Position numbers and translations under genes: made by a program. Of a stretch of 33,020 bases of DNA, positions 10,501 through 18,210 are shown one piece after another. Below the pieces are notes generated by a model. That model was not told where the DNA came from and did not search any database. It saw nothing but the letters and a program-made list of their open reading frames with translations. Source of the stretch: a virus. The stretch spans positions 1-33,020 of the IMG/VR virus record IMGVR_UViG_3300037189_014483, one strand, 5' to 3'. Every line of letters starts with the position of its first letter. Positions within the stretch are counted from its first letter, which is position 1.

Positions 10501-10616
10501 TTTTGAACAACCACGTTCTCAGCGATAAGAAGGCCCGCTTGCAGGGTCTTTGCATCGTTCTTTGTGTCTAGGCCAGTGCCAAGAACTACAGACACGTTTT
10601 GCCTCTGAAGCGTCAT
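7533..10616 (-). CDS. Tail nozzle / stabilisation-type protein
   Basis: A 1027-residue beta-rich protein. ATG 10616 overlaps the preceding stop (TGATG) and has GGAGGT five bases upstream; the TTG just before it is too close to that site. The N-terminal segment (ENVVVQKTGELRKRKGYDSL, about residues 33-52) is a hallmark of phage nozzle and stabilisation proteins that begin with a ring of N-terminal strands. A middle section (VVRVFKNRLFVAGLERQSDV) matches the propeller-like 'run-time viewer' repeats of such proteins. It would sit at the distal end of the short tail. It exceeds T7 gp12 in length (about 794 residues), so it is a distant analogue. Confidence 0.7.
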   Translation of the reverse strand: MTLQRQNVSVVLGTGLDTKNDAKTLQAGLLIAENVVVQKTGELRKRKGYDSLGIDVLGGDDLDEGIRLATFDDELVMLNSRSLYSYATTAQSWAAKGGVATSSVQTRNIVTNSYQQTNVDAAYVRGTTVYAWEDSRGGVRATVVDQDSGASLIADTELSATGSRPRCFALGTYLFVLYFDSTSNTLISRRIDTSNPFEFSLENDAANDIDTANPIYDICQLGTSRMVIAYRSATAQLKIAYLLQTNTVGTTADGVPGPTAITAENPTTCITVVTGVPDGTTDTFHVVWFNTTDGLKTMGFYRDFTTYKASVVVDSDVATTVRNVTALAYLDPFSSLNQVEIFYERNAAAVINRYVARALLSVSDNAVSSAVVFQRAAGLASKAYRSLNSSRMLVAYESAAELQDTYFSISDNLGAFATGWGYNWGTDWGGSTVESIIQAKVLPTVGGGHTNKVSQLPGAWLLEGTNWLISTLRKTRIVADNVDTFTLLGVNSVRIDHSAPRIGTPAQLAGNLHIPGGYLKIYDGVSVVEHGFHLYPDASSIAQSGSSGVHPGTHQYIVVYEWIDGRGQVHRSVTSIPQSFTVTGSHRNVTLTIPTLRYTSKKAPVRSEVIVSVYRTAASGTLFYKASSDTSPLYNDPTVDTVDFVDTMDDNVLATKPLLYTTGGTLDNYTVPSCDVVRVFKNRLFVAGLERQSDVLFSKAHVNDEGVAFSDLFNLQVGNQGGSVTALAVLDEKLVLFKQTSIYILTGEGPTDTGAQNDFLVPQQVASDVGCTEPESIVETPQGVMFKSAKGIYILSRSLQVEYVGAKVEEFNALNVSGAVVVPDQNQVRFTTTQGRTLVYDYFFQVWTTFTNQESVSAVGWQNNFVFLKTNGEAWQESASYADNGSVIRTRISTQWFQTGGLQGFQRCYNGIILGEYIGDHRLRVRVAYDFEPFYREEFIMNPAPVVNGDVFGTGIYGSGSFGGGTGVYQFEFKPARQKCQSMRLLIEDAFPDNQGTGAFNITGLTLGIGVKGGTNRLPDTQTMRAT

Positions 10617-10855
10617 CAAGCACCTCCGACAGTAAGCGGCACTGACTGCCCAGACTGAGCTTCCATCTGCTTCTTAACGGCTAAAACCCAATCGACCCCG
10701 AGCACAACCTCTCGCGAAGACCAATTTGGGATCTCGCGCACAGATCCGTCCTGGAAGAACAGAACCATCTTGTTCATGCTCTGTTCATAGCGGTGTCCCT
10801 GGATAATAAACATCCGCCACTTCCATCCGTCTTTGAACTTGATTCTGTATTCCAT
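10616..10855 (-). CDS. Small hypothetical virion-operon protein
   Basis: A 79-residue protein rich in Trp and basic residues (KFKDGWKWRM near the N-terminus), probably a small beta/alpha fold. The ATG at 10855 overlaps the preceding fibre stop (TGATG) and its own stop overlaps the nozzle gene start, so translation is coupled both ways. A Shine-Dalgarno-like GGGTGAAG precedes it. No family recognised. By position it could be a fibre attachment or assembly factor, but nothing in the sequence shows this. Confidence 0.6.
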   Translation of the reverse strand: MEYRIKFKDGWKWRMFIIQGHRYEQSMNKMVLFFQDGSVREIPNWSSREVVLGVDWVLAVKKQMEAQSGQSVPLTVGGA

Positions 10856-12321
10856 CACTTCACCCGCATAATGTAACGGGCTGTGATGTAAGAAGGACGA
10901 ACGTCAAAAGACGATCCAGTTCCTGAGCTTGCAGTGTTTCCTGTGAAGCTTGTAACAGATCCTCCAATACCAACGGCAGCAGTTGCAGATGGCGCGCCTG
11001 TATCGAGAATGAGGTTTCCAGGAATGTCTACGGCTCCTCCAGTGTAGTAGGATGACAGCCCAGAAAATATCTTCGTCACAAAGTTACCAGAGCCAGTGCC
11101 CTGGGCTGACGAGTTGAGAATTTGGGATGAGGTTGTGAAGTCGGCAGTTGAAGGATTGCGTGAATTAAGACCATATAAAGATCCATCTGATCCACTCACG
11201 TAACTCCACTGATGTACGTGCCTCATATCGTGGGTATGGCCAGCGCTGGCAAACGTCGTAGTCCCAGTGAGTGCAAACGTGTTGGAATGCCCGTGACTCA
11301 TGTCGTGCGTGTGCGCTGGAAGCTCGGTGGTTGTCAGGGTCTTTGTGTTTGACCCGCCTGCCGTGCCGGAAACCGAGTTCCCCATTATAAACGCGTTGTT
11401 GTTTATGTTTGGAACCGTTGCGCCAAACATCGGGCTTGTTGCGTCTGCTACGCTCTGACCGTTGCACTGCACGAATCCAAACGCATCAGGCGTCGTGGTT
11501 GCAGAGCATGTGTACGCGCCAGAGAGGCTTGGAAAAGTTGCAATGACAGACCCCAAAGGCAAGATGCCAGGGCCGCCTGTAAAGCTTGTAACGCCTGTAA
11601 ACGCAATGCTCTTTGTTATCGTGCTCGGAAGGCTCACGGTGTGGGCACTTGAAGACGGCGTAACCGTGACCTCTCCAGCGGTTCCGCTAATCGTGCGGAA
11701 CGTACCAGTCCCGGCGCCATTGAACGTAAGAACCGTGTCAGCCGTTGGCGCAGAGATTGGAAACGTGAGTGTGTATGCGCCCGTTGCTGCGTCTGCGGTC
11801 AAGGTCACAGACAAAGCGCCTCCAGATGCATCGGCAAGCAAGAGCTTTGAGCCGTAAAGCCCTGCCGTGATGCCGGAATCCTGCAGGAACGAGAAGATCT
11901 TCGTCGTATCCGAGTACGTAACGCTCGCAGTGACGCCGGGCTGTCCAAAGTCGCCGCCAATCGTTCCCAAGGAGGAGAACGAAAGGCCCGCGCCCGAGGT
12001 TATCTGCACGCCCGTGCCGTTGCCGTTCACCCACCACAGATCTCCGCTCACAAGCTGCAGGCATCCAAGGTCTGTGGCGGTCGTTTGCACCGTTCCTTGG
12101 TCATTAAACCGAGCGGAACGAAGCTCGGTCGCGTTATTCCCTGCGAATGGGAGGTCGGCGTTAATGTTTATGCCCGTTGGGCTTATCTTGACGCCTTTAC
12201 CTGTCGAGTGATCGTGTGAGTCGACGTCCTCAAATGCTGCATTGACTGAGGATGCCCAGGTTGGGCCAGGAGTCGTGTTTACGACCGGAAGGTCAAGATT
12301 CATGTTTGTAGTGGTAGGCAT
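10855..12321 (-). CDS. Tail fibre/spike with phage tail collar domain
   Basis: A 488-residue protein. The N-terminus (about 10-50: DLPVVNTTPGPTWASSVNAA, DSHDHSTGKG) is a common virion-attachment segment. A beta-rich stalk follows. Residues ~256-320 form a phage tail collar (PF07484-like) domain: LGSVIATFPS, then FGFVQCNGQSV and VPNINNNAFIMG. Next come two His clusters, HTHDMSHGH (about 337-345) and HTHDMRHVH (362-370). In T4 fibre tips similar HxH motifs coordinate metal; that role here is inference. The protein ends YITARYIMRVK, the usual collar-fibre terminus. The start has AGAGGT upstream. It sits between the adaptor and nozzle genes, not with the other fibre at 34-1617. Confidence 0.85.
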   Translation of the reverse strand: MPTTTNMNLDLPVVNTTPGPTWASSVNAAFEDVDSHDHSTGKGVKISPTGININADLPFAGNNATELRSARFNDQGTVQTTATDLGCLQLVSGDLWWVNGNGTGVQITSGAGLSFSSLGTIGGDFGQPGVTASVTYSDTTKIFSFLQDSGITAGLYGSKLLLADASGGALSVTLTADAATGAYTLTFPISAPTADTVLTFNGAGTGTFRTISGTAGEVTVTPSSSAHTVSLPSTITKSIAFTGVTSFTGGPGILPLGSVIATFPSLSGAYTCSATTTPDAFGFVQCNGQSVADATSPMFGATVPNINNNAFIMGNSVSGTAGGSNTKTLTTTELPAHTHDMSHGHSNTFALTGTTTFASAGHTHDMRHVHQWSYVSGSDGSLYGLNSRNPSTADFTTSSQILNSSAQGTGSGNFVTKIFSGLSSYYTGGAVDIPGNLILDTGAPSATAAVGIGGSVTSFTGNTASSGTGSSFDVRPSYITARYIMRVK

Positions 12322-12330
12322 GTAAACCTC

Positions 12331-12639
12331 TTAAAAGAAGTAAATCGTGACGGTAACGGCTGCTGAAGCCTGAAGCGGCAACGTCTTCTCTGGTGTTACG
12401 CTTACCGAAGGCTCCCAAACATCCGCTTGTGCGTTCTTGCGGATTATAATCCATCCTTCGATGTTGCGGTTGAGACCGTGCGAAACTTCCACAGGCGACG
12501 TTCCTAGAACAACCTGCACGGTGTTCCCGCTTAAGAGCGCAACGCGCACGATAGACGCAAACGTGTCCCTGATGCTGTCCTGAACACGCATTAGGTCAGG
12601 GTCTCTTGCGTTGATTGTGCGAAACGTCTTTACGCTCAT
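12331..12639 (-). CDS. Conserved-type podophage structural protein, unknown role
   Basis: A 102-residue protein whose ATG overlaps the preceding stop (TGATG). It contains VSHGLNRNIEGWIIIRKNAQADVWE in the middle and ends with alternating hydrophobics (AAVTVTIYFF), giving a small beta-sandwich appearance. From memory, similar short proteins with an HGL...GWI signature occur next to head-tail adaptor genes in podoviruses, where they are left as hypothetical. It lies between the adaptor and the collar fibre, so a connector or fibre-docking role is possible but not shown. Confidence 0.65.
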   Translation of the reverse strand: MSVKTFRTINARDPDLMRVQDSIRDTFASIVRVALLSGNTVQVVLGTSPVEVSHGLNRNIEGWIIIRKNAQADVWEPSVSVTPEKTLPLQASAAVTVTIYFF

Positions 12640-13307
12640 CAGAACAACCTGCGTTGGTTGAAGTTAATCGTGCTCATATCAACAATCGTCTGAGGCTCGC
12701 CTGCGTCTCTGTCTGCTGCCATGGCCTCAATGCGGTCTAGGAGCTTCTGCTTTTGCTCACGGAACGCAGAGGAATCCGACTCTTCTTTGTTGAGCATCTT
12801 GATTGCGCAATCGACTACGACGTACTCAGTCCAGCCGTTGATCCCATCGAACGTGTCAGCGTCTAGAACGAGACCAGCAAAGCGCGGGATGTACCAGATT
12901 CGGTAGTTGCCAGGCGCGAACTCAGGCGGAGTGAGCTTTATGTAGCTGCCAAGCACGCGATAACGCATGCGAGGCATGGTGCCGCCAAACCCCGGGTCAA
13001 AGGTCTCGTTACGCTCAACGAACTGGAAAGACCGAACGGTCTCGTACAGGCCGCCGCCAACATCAAAGTCGAGTCCCTTGAGCTTGTAGAAGTCCGAAGG
13101 GATCGTCAGCTGGTCAGAGCCACTGGCAACGGTCTGCGTCGTGTCGAGGATGTAGTAATCCTCAAAGCGGCTCACAAGGATATCGTAAAGCTCAGCAATG
13201 GAGGCGTTTACGTACGTCGTAAGCTCTGCGTCAGTGACAAAGTTTGAGCCCTCCATGTCGGCTCTTTGGCGTGCTGCTGTACGTATCTGCAGAAGAGTTG
13301 AGATCAT
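12639..13307 (-). CDS. Head-tail adaptor / connector protein
   Basis: A 222-residue protein. ATG 13307 has GGAGAC a few bases upstream; an upstream in-frame codon at 13337 would lie inside the terminator and was rejected. The N-terminus (LLQIRTAARQRADMEGSNFVTDAE) and the following helix (LTTYVNASIAELYDILV, about residues 25-45) match the phage adaptor family that docks on the portal: 'R.RAdm..s.fvtd.El...iN.s..ELyd'. The centre is beta-rich and the C-terminus ends in a basic tail (NFNQRRLF). It directly follows the head genes and starts just beyond a terminator, so it may use its own promoter or depend on readthrough. Confidence 0.75.
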   Translation of the reverse strand: MISTLLQIRTAARQRADMEGSNFVTDAELTTYVNASIAELYDILVSRFEDYYILDTTQTVASGSDQLTIPSDFYKLKGLDFDVGGGLYETVRSFQFVERNETFDPGFGGTMPRMRYRVLGSYIKLTPPEFAPGNYRIWYIPRFAGLVLDADTFDGINGWTEYVVVDCAIKMLNKEESDSSAFREQKQKLLDRIEAMAADRDAGEPQTIVDMSTINFNQRRLF

Positions 13308-13321
13308 CGTTGTCTCCAAAC

Positions 13322-13351
13322 AAAAAAAGCCCCTCACCGAGGGTGAGAGGC
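13322..13351 (-). terminator. Rho-independent terminator after head genes
   Basis: On the minus strand a 10-bp stem (GCCTCTCACC pairing with GGTGAGGGGC, one G-U pair, three-base loop) is followed by seven T residues. It lies between the end of the 74-aa gene (13374) and the adaptor start (13307). It would limit transcription from the head genes into the tail genes, a common way to raise capsid over tail protein. Confidence 0.9.
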
Positions 13352-13373
13352 AAAGAGGTGTCGCTCCGTCTGA

Positions 13374-13598
13374 TTAGCACATCCCAACGAAGTCGCTCAG
13401 TGCCTTCGATAGCATATCAGAATCCTTGGCAGCGATAGCCGTCAGAATGTCATCGGCCGCAGCCTTGAGACCTTCGTCGGATTCGCCCTCTTCCTCTTCG
13501 TATTCCTTCTCTTCGCTTTCCTTCTCGGACTTCTTTCCGCCAAGGCCAGCGATGATAATGCTTAAAGCTCTCTTCTTATCGCCCATGAGTTCTTTCAT
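13374..13598 (-). CDS. Small acidic head-operon protein
   Basis: A 74-residue protein. ATG 13598 lies one base after the previous stop. The middle is a nearly pure acidic/lysine run (about residues 24-41, alternating Glu, Lys, Ser, Asp); the C-terminal half is an amphipathic helix pair (AADDILTAIAAKDSDMLSKA, then LSDFVGMC). Short proteins of this build with a 'DDIL.AI..KD...L..AL..F' C-terminus are frequent next to phage head genes; function unknown. It is the last gene before a strong terminator. Confidence 0.65.
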   Translation of the reverse strand: MKELMGDKKRALSIIIAGLGGKKSEKESEEKEYEEEEGESDEGLKAAADDILTAIAAKDSDMLSKALSDFVGMC

Positions 13599-13599
13599 C

Positions 13600-13998
13600 T
13601 CACACGCTCGAATTCTTGAGGACGATCTGAACGTAGATAACCGATCCATCGATGACTTCAGCGTCTGCGCCAGTGTCCGTGCGGCACAGCTGAACATCAA
13701 GGATTGGAGTCGCTGAAGAGACAGCGACGTTGCGGATAATCGGATTCACACCAGCGGCTGCGGTGTATGCAGCGTCAGCTGCGCCCGACACGATCACGCT
13801 GACGTTCAGGAGGCGGGTGTACTTGTCTTCAAGCGTGATGCGGTATCGGCCAGCTTCCGATGCCACTTTGGCAACGCTGAGGCCAACAGCAGATGTGCTG
13901 CCGATTGCGCCTGAGGTTGTAGTGGTGATGACTGCATACAGAGTAACAACGCCCTTCTCGAGAGTGCCCTGGAATTGCTGGAACTGCCTGTTGGCCAT
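13600..13998 (-). CDS. Capsid-associated protein (possible decoration protein)
   Basis: A 132-residue protein, rich in Ser, Thr, Val and Ala and predicted mostly beta. AAAGGAG precedes the ATG. The N-terminus (RQFQQFQGTLEKGVVTLYAV) and the middle (RYRITLEDKYTRLLNVSVIV) fit a family often encoded just after the major capsid gene in podoviruses. It is separated from the capsid gene by a hairpin terminator, so it may be made at a different level. A decoration or head-fibre role is plausible from position only. Confidence 0.65.
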   Translation of the reverse strand: MANRQFQQFQGTLEKGVVTLYAVITTTTSGAIGSTSAVGLSVAKVASEAGRYRITLEDKYTRLLNVSVIVSGAADAAYTAAAGVNPIIRNVAVSSATPILDVQLCRTDTGADAEVIDGSVIYVQIVLKNSSV

Positions 13999-14011
13999 GG
14001 TTTCTCCTTTG

Positions 14012-14048
14012 AATAAAGAAACCGCGCCACCGATTGTGGCAGCGCGGT
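14012..14048 (-). terminator. Hairpin terminator after the major capsid gene
   Basis: On the minus strand an 11-bp stem (ACCGCGCTGCC with GGTGGCGCGGT, two G-U pairs, six-base loop) is followed by TTCTTTATTC. It starts 28 bases beyond the capsid stop. The interrupted T-tract suggests partial termination, allowing some readthrough to the downstream head gene. Confidence 0.75.
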
Positions 14049-14075
14049 CTGGATCACTCTGCGAATCCTACGGAT

Positions 14076-15305
14076 TCACAGGCTCACGTAGCAGTTCCAA
14101 CCGGGCGCACGGCATCCGACGTTGCCGTAGAAGCCGTAGCGGACTTCAACGCCGTCAGCGGAAGCCTGACGAAGCATCTGCAGGCCGTCGGTGTCGATGA
14201 CGCGCACAGCTTTACCGAGGCTGTAGAGCTTCCAGGTGTTGAGCTGGAGAAGGTAAGCAGCGTCGCTGATCATGTTCTGGTCAGGGATGACCTTGATAGG
14301 ACCGCGTGGTCCGTTCACGATCATGCCGCGGAAGCCGACTTCAGCGTTAACCTTGAGGTCGATGTACTGAACCTTGGATCCCAGTGCTTTCTCAAGCTCT
14401 GCGAACTTGTCGTAGTTCAACAGGCAGTGGTCAACCTTGCCGCCTTCGCGTGCAGTGAGGGCCGCTGCATCGATGAGGGCTTCCTCGATCGGTTGAGCCG
14501 AACCATCGTAACGCACGCCGCCGAGACGGGTCACGTCGACAGAGCGGTCAACGCCAAAGAACAAGGTCGAGCCAGGTGCAGACGCAGGAACCCAGTCAAG
14601 GAGTCCGCTCATCTTGGCGCCACGGTCACCGTTGACGAAAATGAAGTCATTCGCTGCGATGGTACCGGTCGAATCGTAGGTACCAGTGAGCGTGAGTGCG
14701 CCAGTCGTGCGGTTAACGCCAGCGACGGGGAACGTGTTCACACCAGTGGTACAGATGCGCTGCGTGCCGCCAGACTCAGCAGACCAAATGACAAGCTGCT
14801 GACCGACTTCAAAGTTGGTCACATCCTGCGGGCTCTTGAGCTGAACAACGAACGTTGTAGACGTCTCGGTTGGCTCAACGTTGACTTGACCAATCGAGCC
14901 CGACGAGTTGCGGTACATGGCGATCGCAATCGAACGGGTCAGCGAGTTGATCGCACCGTCGATTTCAGTTGTGGCAGCTTCCATGAATGCGTTGGAGTTG
15001 CCCTTCGAAGCTTCGAGGGTTTCGTTATCGATTGTGGCGATGGAATAATCGCGAACGCGCGTGATGATATAGTCGGTGATGAGCGAGTTGGTGATTCCAC
15101 CGCGTGTCTGCGCGTTGGAGAACGTCGCAGAACGGCCCTGAGGGTTGCCGTAGATGAGAGGGATTGGCAGGTTTCGGCCGCCAAAGTCTTCCATCTTGGC
15201 CATAAGAGCGAGAAGAGGGTTGTCCATATAGACAAGGTTCTCAACGCGGTCTGCCGTGTAATGTTGCTTCAACGCTGCATCAAAACTGGTTAGATCAAGA
15301 GCCAT
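14076..15305 (-). CDS. Major capsid protein
   Basis: A 409-residue protein that follows portal and scaffold in the standard order. Features: N-terminal arm (ALDLTSFDAALKQHYTADRV), then NPLLALMAKMEDFGGRNLPIP near residues 29-49, an alternating G/S/T/V beta region near 160-235, and a C-terminal domain with GGKVDHCLLNYDKFAELEKA, in which the loops and helix order resemble HK97-fold phage capsids. AGGGG precedes the ATG. The protein would form the icosahedral shell around the scaffold. The identification is firm from synteny and character; the fold family is an inference. Confidence 0.9.
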   Translation of the reverse strand: MALDLTSFDAALKQHYTADRVENLVYMDNPLLALMAKMEDFGGRNLPIPLIYGNPQGRSATFSNAQTRGGITNSLITDYIITRVRDYSIATIDNETLEASKGNSNAFMEAATTEIDGAINSLTRSIAIAMYRNSSGSIGQVNVEPTETSTTFVVQLKSPQDVTNFEVGQQLVIWSAESGGTQRICTTGVNTFPVAGVNRTTGALTLTGTYDSTGTIAANDFIFVNGDRGAKMSGLLDWVPASAPGSTLFFGVDRSVDVTRLGGVRYDGSAQPIEEALIDAAALTAREGGKVDHCLLNYDKFAELEKALGSKVQYIDLKVNAEVGFRGMIVNGPRGPIKVIPDQNMISDAAYLLQLNTWKLYSLGKAVRVIDTDGLQMLRQASADGVEVRYGFYGNVGCRAPGWNCYVSL

Positions 15306-15322
15306 TGTTTTCCCCTAAGTGT

Positions 15323-16156
15323 TTAAGTCCAACGCAGGAGAGCGGCGGCCGCGCGTTTGCTTTCCTCTTCGGAAAGGCGCTTGGTGCCGTCAGATGCGCT
15401 AGAAACAAGTTTATTCGTCAGTGTCACGGTCTGCTGGCCTGACTGTCTCTCAGGGGATTTATCTGTCTCTTTGGCCGTTGGCGGTAAAAGCCTGGCCTTA
15501 ATCTTGTTTGCTTGTGCAACCTTCAACGCCTCACCCTCAAGGTAAGACTCAACTGCCTGCAGTGCAGTCTCCAAAGGTAACACTTGCTGATTACTTTGAA
15601 AGTACTCAGAGACGGTATCAAACACAAGTTCGGTGCCATAATCCCCCATAGCGAGGATCATCTCATAGGCCGCAGGGTCAGCCTTGGCGGCTGATGCGAT
15701 GCTGCCTTTGAACTGGGAAAGCGTCGCCTCGACTCTTTCGTTGGCTTCCTTCTCTCTGGCCTCGCGCTCGGCTGTCTCTCTGTCGTTGAGACGCTTCTCG
15801 ATAGCCGCAAGCTTGTCCTCTGGGCCAGGCTCTTTGCCTTCGCTCAGGATGTAATGCGTCAGGTCCTCGTAGGTCATCCCCAACGCTTCGAGCGCCGCGA
15901 GTGGGTTCTCTTTGGACTTGGATAGAGCCTGCTCTATTGGGTTTAGGCGCTCTTCCTTGGCCTTGATCTCAAGCTGCCGTTGTGTGAGTTCGCGCTGACG
16001 TTTTGCCAATTCTGCAAACCTTGCGCCGTCGCGTGGCGCGGGTTTCGCATCAGGTGCTACGTCTGCGGCAACTTCTGCTGCTAAGTCTGGCGCTGTCACG
16101 GGAGCGTCTGCTGCGGGCGCTGCCTGCACAGGTACGGCTGCTGCTGTCTCTGTCAT
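15323..16156 (-). CDS. Scaffolding protein
   Basis: A 277-residue, highly charged helical protein directly upstream of the major capsid gene. The first ~45 residues are Ala/Pro/Asp rich and disordered; residues ~45-150 are a Glu/Lys/Arg/Gln coiled coil; the C-terminus (about 240-277) is Ser/Lys/Arg rich and basic, as in scaffolds that bind the capsid protein. It has no protease motif and ends RAAAALLRWT. A strong AAGGAG precedes the ATG. Such proteins guide procapsid assembly and leave before or during packaging. Confidence 0.85.
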   Translation of the reverse strand: MTETAAAVPVQAAPAADAPVTAPDLAAEVAADVAPDAKPAPRDGARFAELAKRQRELTQRQLEIKAKEERLNPIEQALSKSKENPLAALEALGMTYEDLTHYILSEGKEPGPEDKLAAIEKRLNDRETAEREAREKEANERVEATLSQFKGSIASAAKADPAAYEMILAMGDYGTELVFDTVSEYFQSNQQVLPLETALQAVESYLEGEALKVAQANKIKARLLPPTAKETDKSPERQSGQQTVTLTNKLVSSASDGTKRLSEEESKRAAAALLRWT

Positions 16157-16166
16157 GCCTATCTCC

Positions 16167-18056
16167 TTAAGCCATTATCTGTGGGTCTTGACCCATAGGT
16201 AGCAGGTCTGAAACGGGTGGCGCTGCAGGTTGTGCGAGCACGGGCGCACCAGCGGGTGCGGACTGGTCAGCAACCATGGCCTCTGCAGCCGGTGCGTTCT
16301 GCTCTGTGAGCATGGCCTGTGCGTCGTCAATATACCGGCGCAGAAGCTCTTGCACGTCCTGCGGTTGGTTGTCTGCGCGCGCTTTGAGGTAGGCGCTCTG
16401 GCCCAGTTTCACCGCAAGCTGCAAGTTCTGGTACATCTCAGGCGTATCGTATTTCTTGTCTTCTACTATCTTCTCAAGCTGCTCCATTACGTCATCGATT
16501 GCAGCGTTGCTGAGGTTCATTTGGCGCTCAAGGTCGGGGAAGTCGAGCAGTGCAAGGCCCTCCTCCTTCGAAAGGAAGCCGCCTTGGATAAGCTCTTGAA
16601 CAACCTGCAGACGTCCGGCTGGCGTGGTGGGCAGAATGCTCGTCGGAAAACAGCGCATTATGTAGGCGTCCGCTGGCAGCGAGACCTCAGACCACTTGAT
16701 CTTTTCGATGAACGTCTTCCCCGGAACGCGCACCATGAGGTCGTTTTCGACCGAGTACAGGTCCGTAGCCGCGTCAACCGCTTGCGCAGCGATATCGATG
16801 AAGAACTGTTCCCACCTCTGGCCTGTGACCGCAAAGCGCTCTGACTCGATATCGTTAAACTCACGCAGCGCAACGCCAGAGTCGAGTCCTGCAGGCTTTT
16901 TTGAGGTTGCAGAGAGCTGCGAGACGCCGACGATCTCAAACGCTTTGTTATAGAGCCTGTCGAGTTGTGCATAAACTTCTGAATTCATCCCCGTAGGCGT
17001 GTCAAAGATAGGCGGGCGGCCCGTGTATTTGATGACTGACGAGGTCTGGTTATTCAGGTGTGCCGTGTTTATCTGTGAACCGTTCTCGACAAACACGCGA
17101 GGCACAGCCTGAAGAGCAATAGCGCGTTGGATGTTGCGCAGGAGCTTGTTTATCTCAATCTGAATTCCGAGAAGCTCTTCAGCAATGCCAGAGCCGTAGA
17201 ACCCGATGATCTGTGGAGCCCAACGGAAGAACACGAAGGGGAAATAATCCTTCTCGTAATCCTCAGCGATGAGCGTTGTGCCCTTAATGGAGATGACGTG
17301 CTTGCCGTCTTTGGCCTTCGGGCCTGAGCGCAGGTGCCACGACTCCACAACGGCAATGAGGTCACCAGCGTACACGCTCGTATTGTCCCCTGGCATTCCC
17401 GCTGGCGCGTCTTTGATTGCCATTTTGGCATCCTTAGACAGACCCGGAAGGTCCATTAGGATCTCACGATGCACGTACTTTGTGCGGTGCACTTGGCGAG
17501 GCTCGCCGTAAATGCCCTCAGCGTCGTCTACAAGGATCTCATCGGGCAGTACTCGCTCAAAGCAAACCTTGGCGTCATCCTTGTAGACGTGCATGACGCC
17601 GGTGCCAAACACGCAAGCGTCAACAAAAACCTGATTTGCGATGACATAGACGCGCTCCATGTCGAACAAACCATCGATAAACTTCGTCAGGTTTTTGGCC
17701 CGCTTCTTAAGCTTCCAATCGCCACCTGAGGTCAGGAACATGGGACGCGGCCGATTGCGAGCAATCTTGTTAGCGACTGTGTCCGTGCACTGGCGGATGA
17801 CATTAAACGTGACGCGCTGTTCCACGCCTTGGGTCACCGTGCGCGCATAGGTGCCAGCCTGCAGGCCTAGAAGCTCCAGGTTGGAGTACAGGCGTGCGTA
17901 ACGCAGGTTTTGCGTGAGCCTGTAGGATTGGTTCTCTTTGATCTTGCAAGCGACCGCGTAGGCGTTCATGCCCATCTGCGCGTCACTCTCTAACCACCAA
18001 CGCGACTTGATGCCCTCGGCTTGCGAGGACGGTCCGACGTATTCGGTCCGAATCAT
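16167..18056 (-). CDS. Portal protein
   Basis: A 629-residue protein. ATG 18056 has GGAGG eight bases upstream and overlaps the preceding small gene stop (ATGA). The N-terminal half contains FNVIRQCTDTVANKIARNRP and VFVDACVFGTGVMHVYKDD, typical of podovirus portals, and the centre has GSGIAEELLGIQIEINKLLR, the conserved 'G.g..e.l..lQ..iN...r' segment. The helical C-terminal part runs to a disordered Ala/Pro/Gln-rich tail (from about 580). The protein forms the dodecameric ring at the packaging vertex and contacts TerL and the adaptor. Confidence 0.92.
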   Translation of the reverse strand: MIRTEYVGPSSQAEGIKSRWWLESDAQMGMNAYAVACKIKENQSYRLTQNLRYARLYSNLELLGLQAGTYARTVTQGVEQRVTFNVIRQCTDTVANKIARNRPRPMFLTSGGDWKLKKRAKNLTKFIDGLFDMERVYVIANQVFVDACVFGTGVMHVYKDDAKVCFERVLPDEILVDDAEGIYGEPRQVHRTKYVHREILMDLPGLSKDAKMAIKDAPAGMPGDNTSVYAGDLIAVVESWHLRSGPKAKDGKHVISIKGTTLIAEDYEKDYFPFVFFRWAPQIIGFYGSGIAEELLGIQIEINKLLRNIQRAIALQAVPRVFVENGSQINTAHLNNQTSSVIKYTGRPPIFDTPTGMNSEVYAQLDRLYNKAFEIVGVSQLSATSKKPAGLDSGVALREFNDIESERFAVTGQRWEQFFIDIAAQAVDAATDLYSVENDLMVRVPGKTFIEKIKWSEVSLPADAYIMRCFPTSILPTTPAGRLQVVQELIQGGFLSKEEGLALLDFPDLERQMNLSNAAIDDVMEQLEKIVEDKKYDTPEMYQNLQLAVKLGQSAYLKARADNQPQDVQELLRRYIDDAQAMLTEQNAPAAEAMVADQSAPAGAPVLAQPAAPPVSDLLPMGQDPQIMA

Positions 18057-18205
18057 TCGTCATCCCTCCAGGGAACAGGTGAGAGCTCCCCAACAACAGG
18101 AGGCCCTGAAGGGCTCAGTGTAACCTTGATGCCTGCACCCTCAAAAACGAGGACGTTTTTATGGTTCAAAAGCTCAAGGAGCTGCTCAAGGTTGGCGATG
18201 TTCAT
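18053..18205 (-). CDS. Small 50-residue protein between TerL and portal
   Basis: ATG at 18205, stop at 18053 overlapping the portal start (ATGA). The product begins MNIANLEQLLELLNHKNV, followed by LVFEGAGIKVTLSPSG and a Pro-rich acidic end (VPWRDDE). AGAGGAT lies only a couple of bases before the ATG, so the ribosome site is close-set. It starts five bases after the TerL stop, so without it there would be a 155-base gap in an otherwise seamless operon. The helix followed by short beta strands resembles tiny phage proteins found at this locus in other podoviruses. Function unknown. Confidence 0.65.
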   Translation of the reverse strand: MNIANLEQLLELLNHKNVLVFEGAGIKVTLSPSGPPVVGELSPVPWRDDE

Positions 18206-18210
18206 ATCCT

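Noticed and set aside
12639-13337. Adaptor gene starting at 13337
   Set aside because: The extended reading runs into the terminator hairpin and lacks a ribosome site; ATG 13307 has GGAG.
14034-15293. A 419-codon open frame antisense to the major capsid gene
   Set aside because: It is an antisense shadow: GC-rich codon usage of the capsid gene leaves the opposite frame open. No ribosome site, no membrane, catalytic or known motif, and the product is Arg/Val rich.
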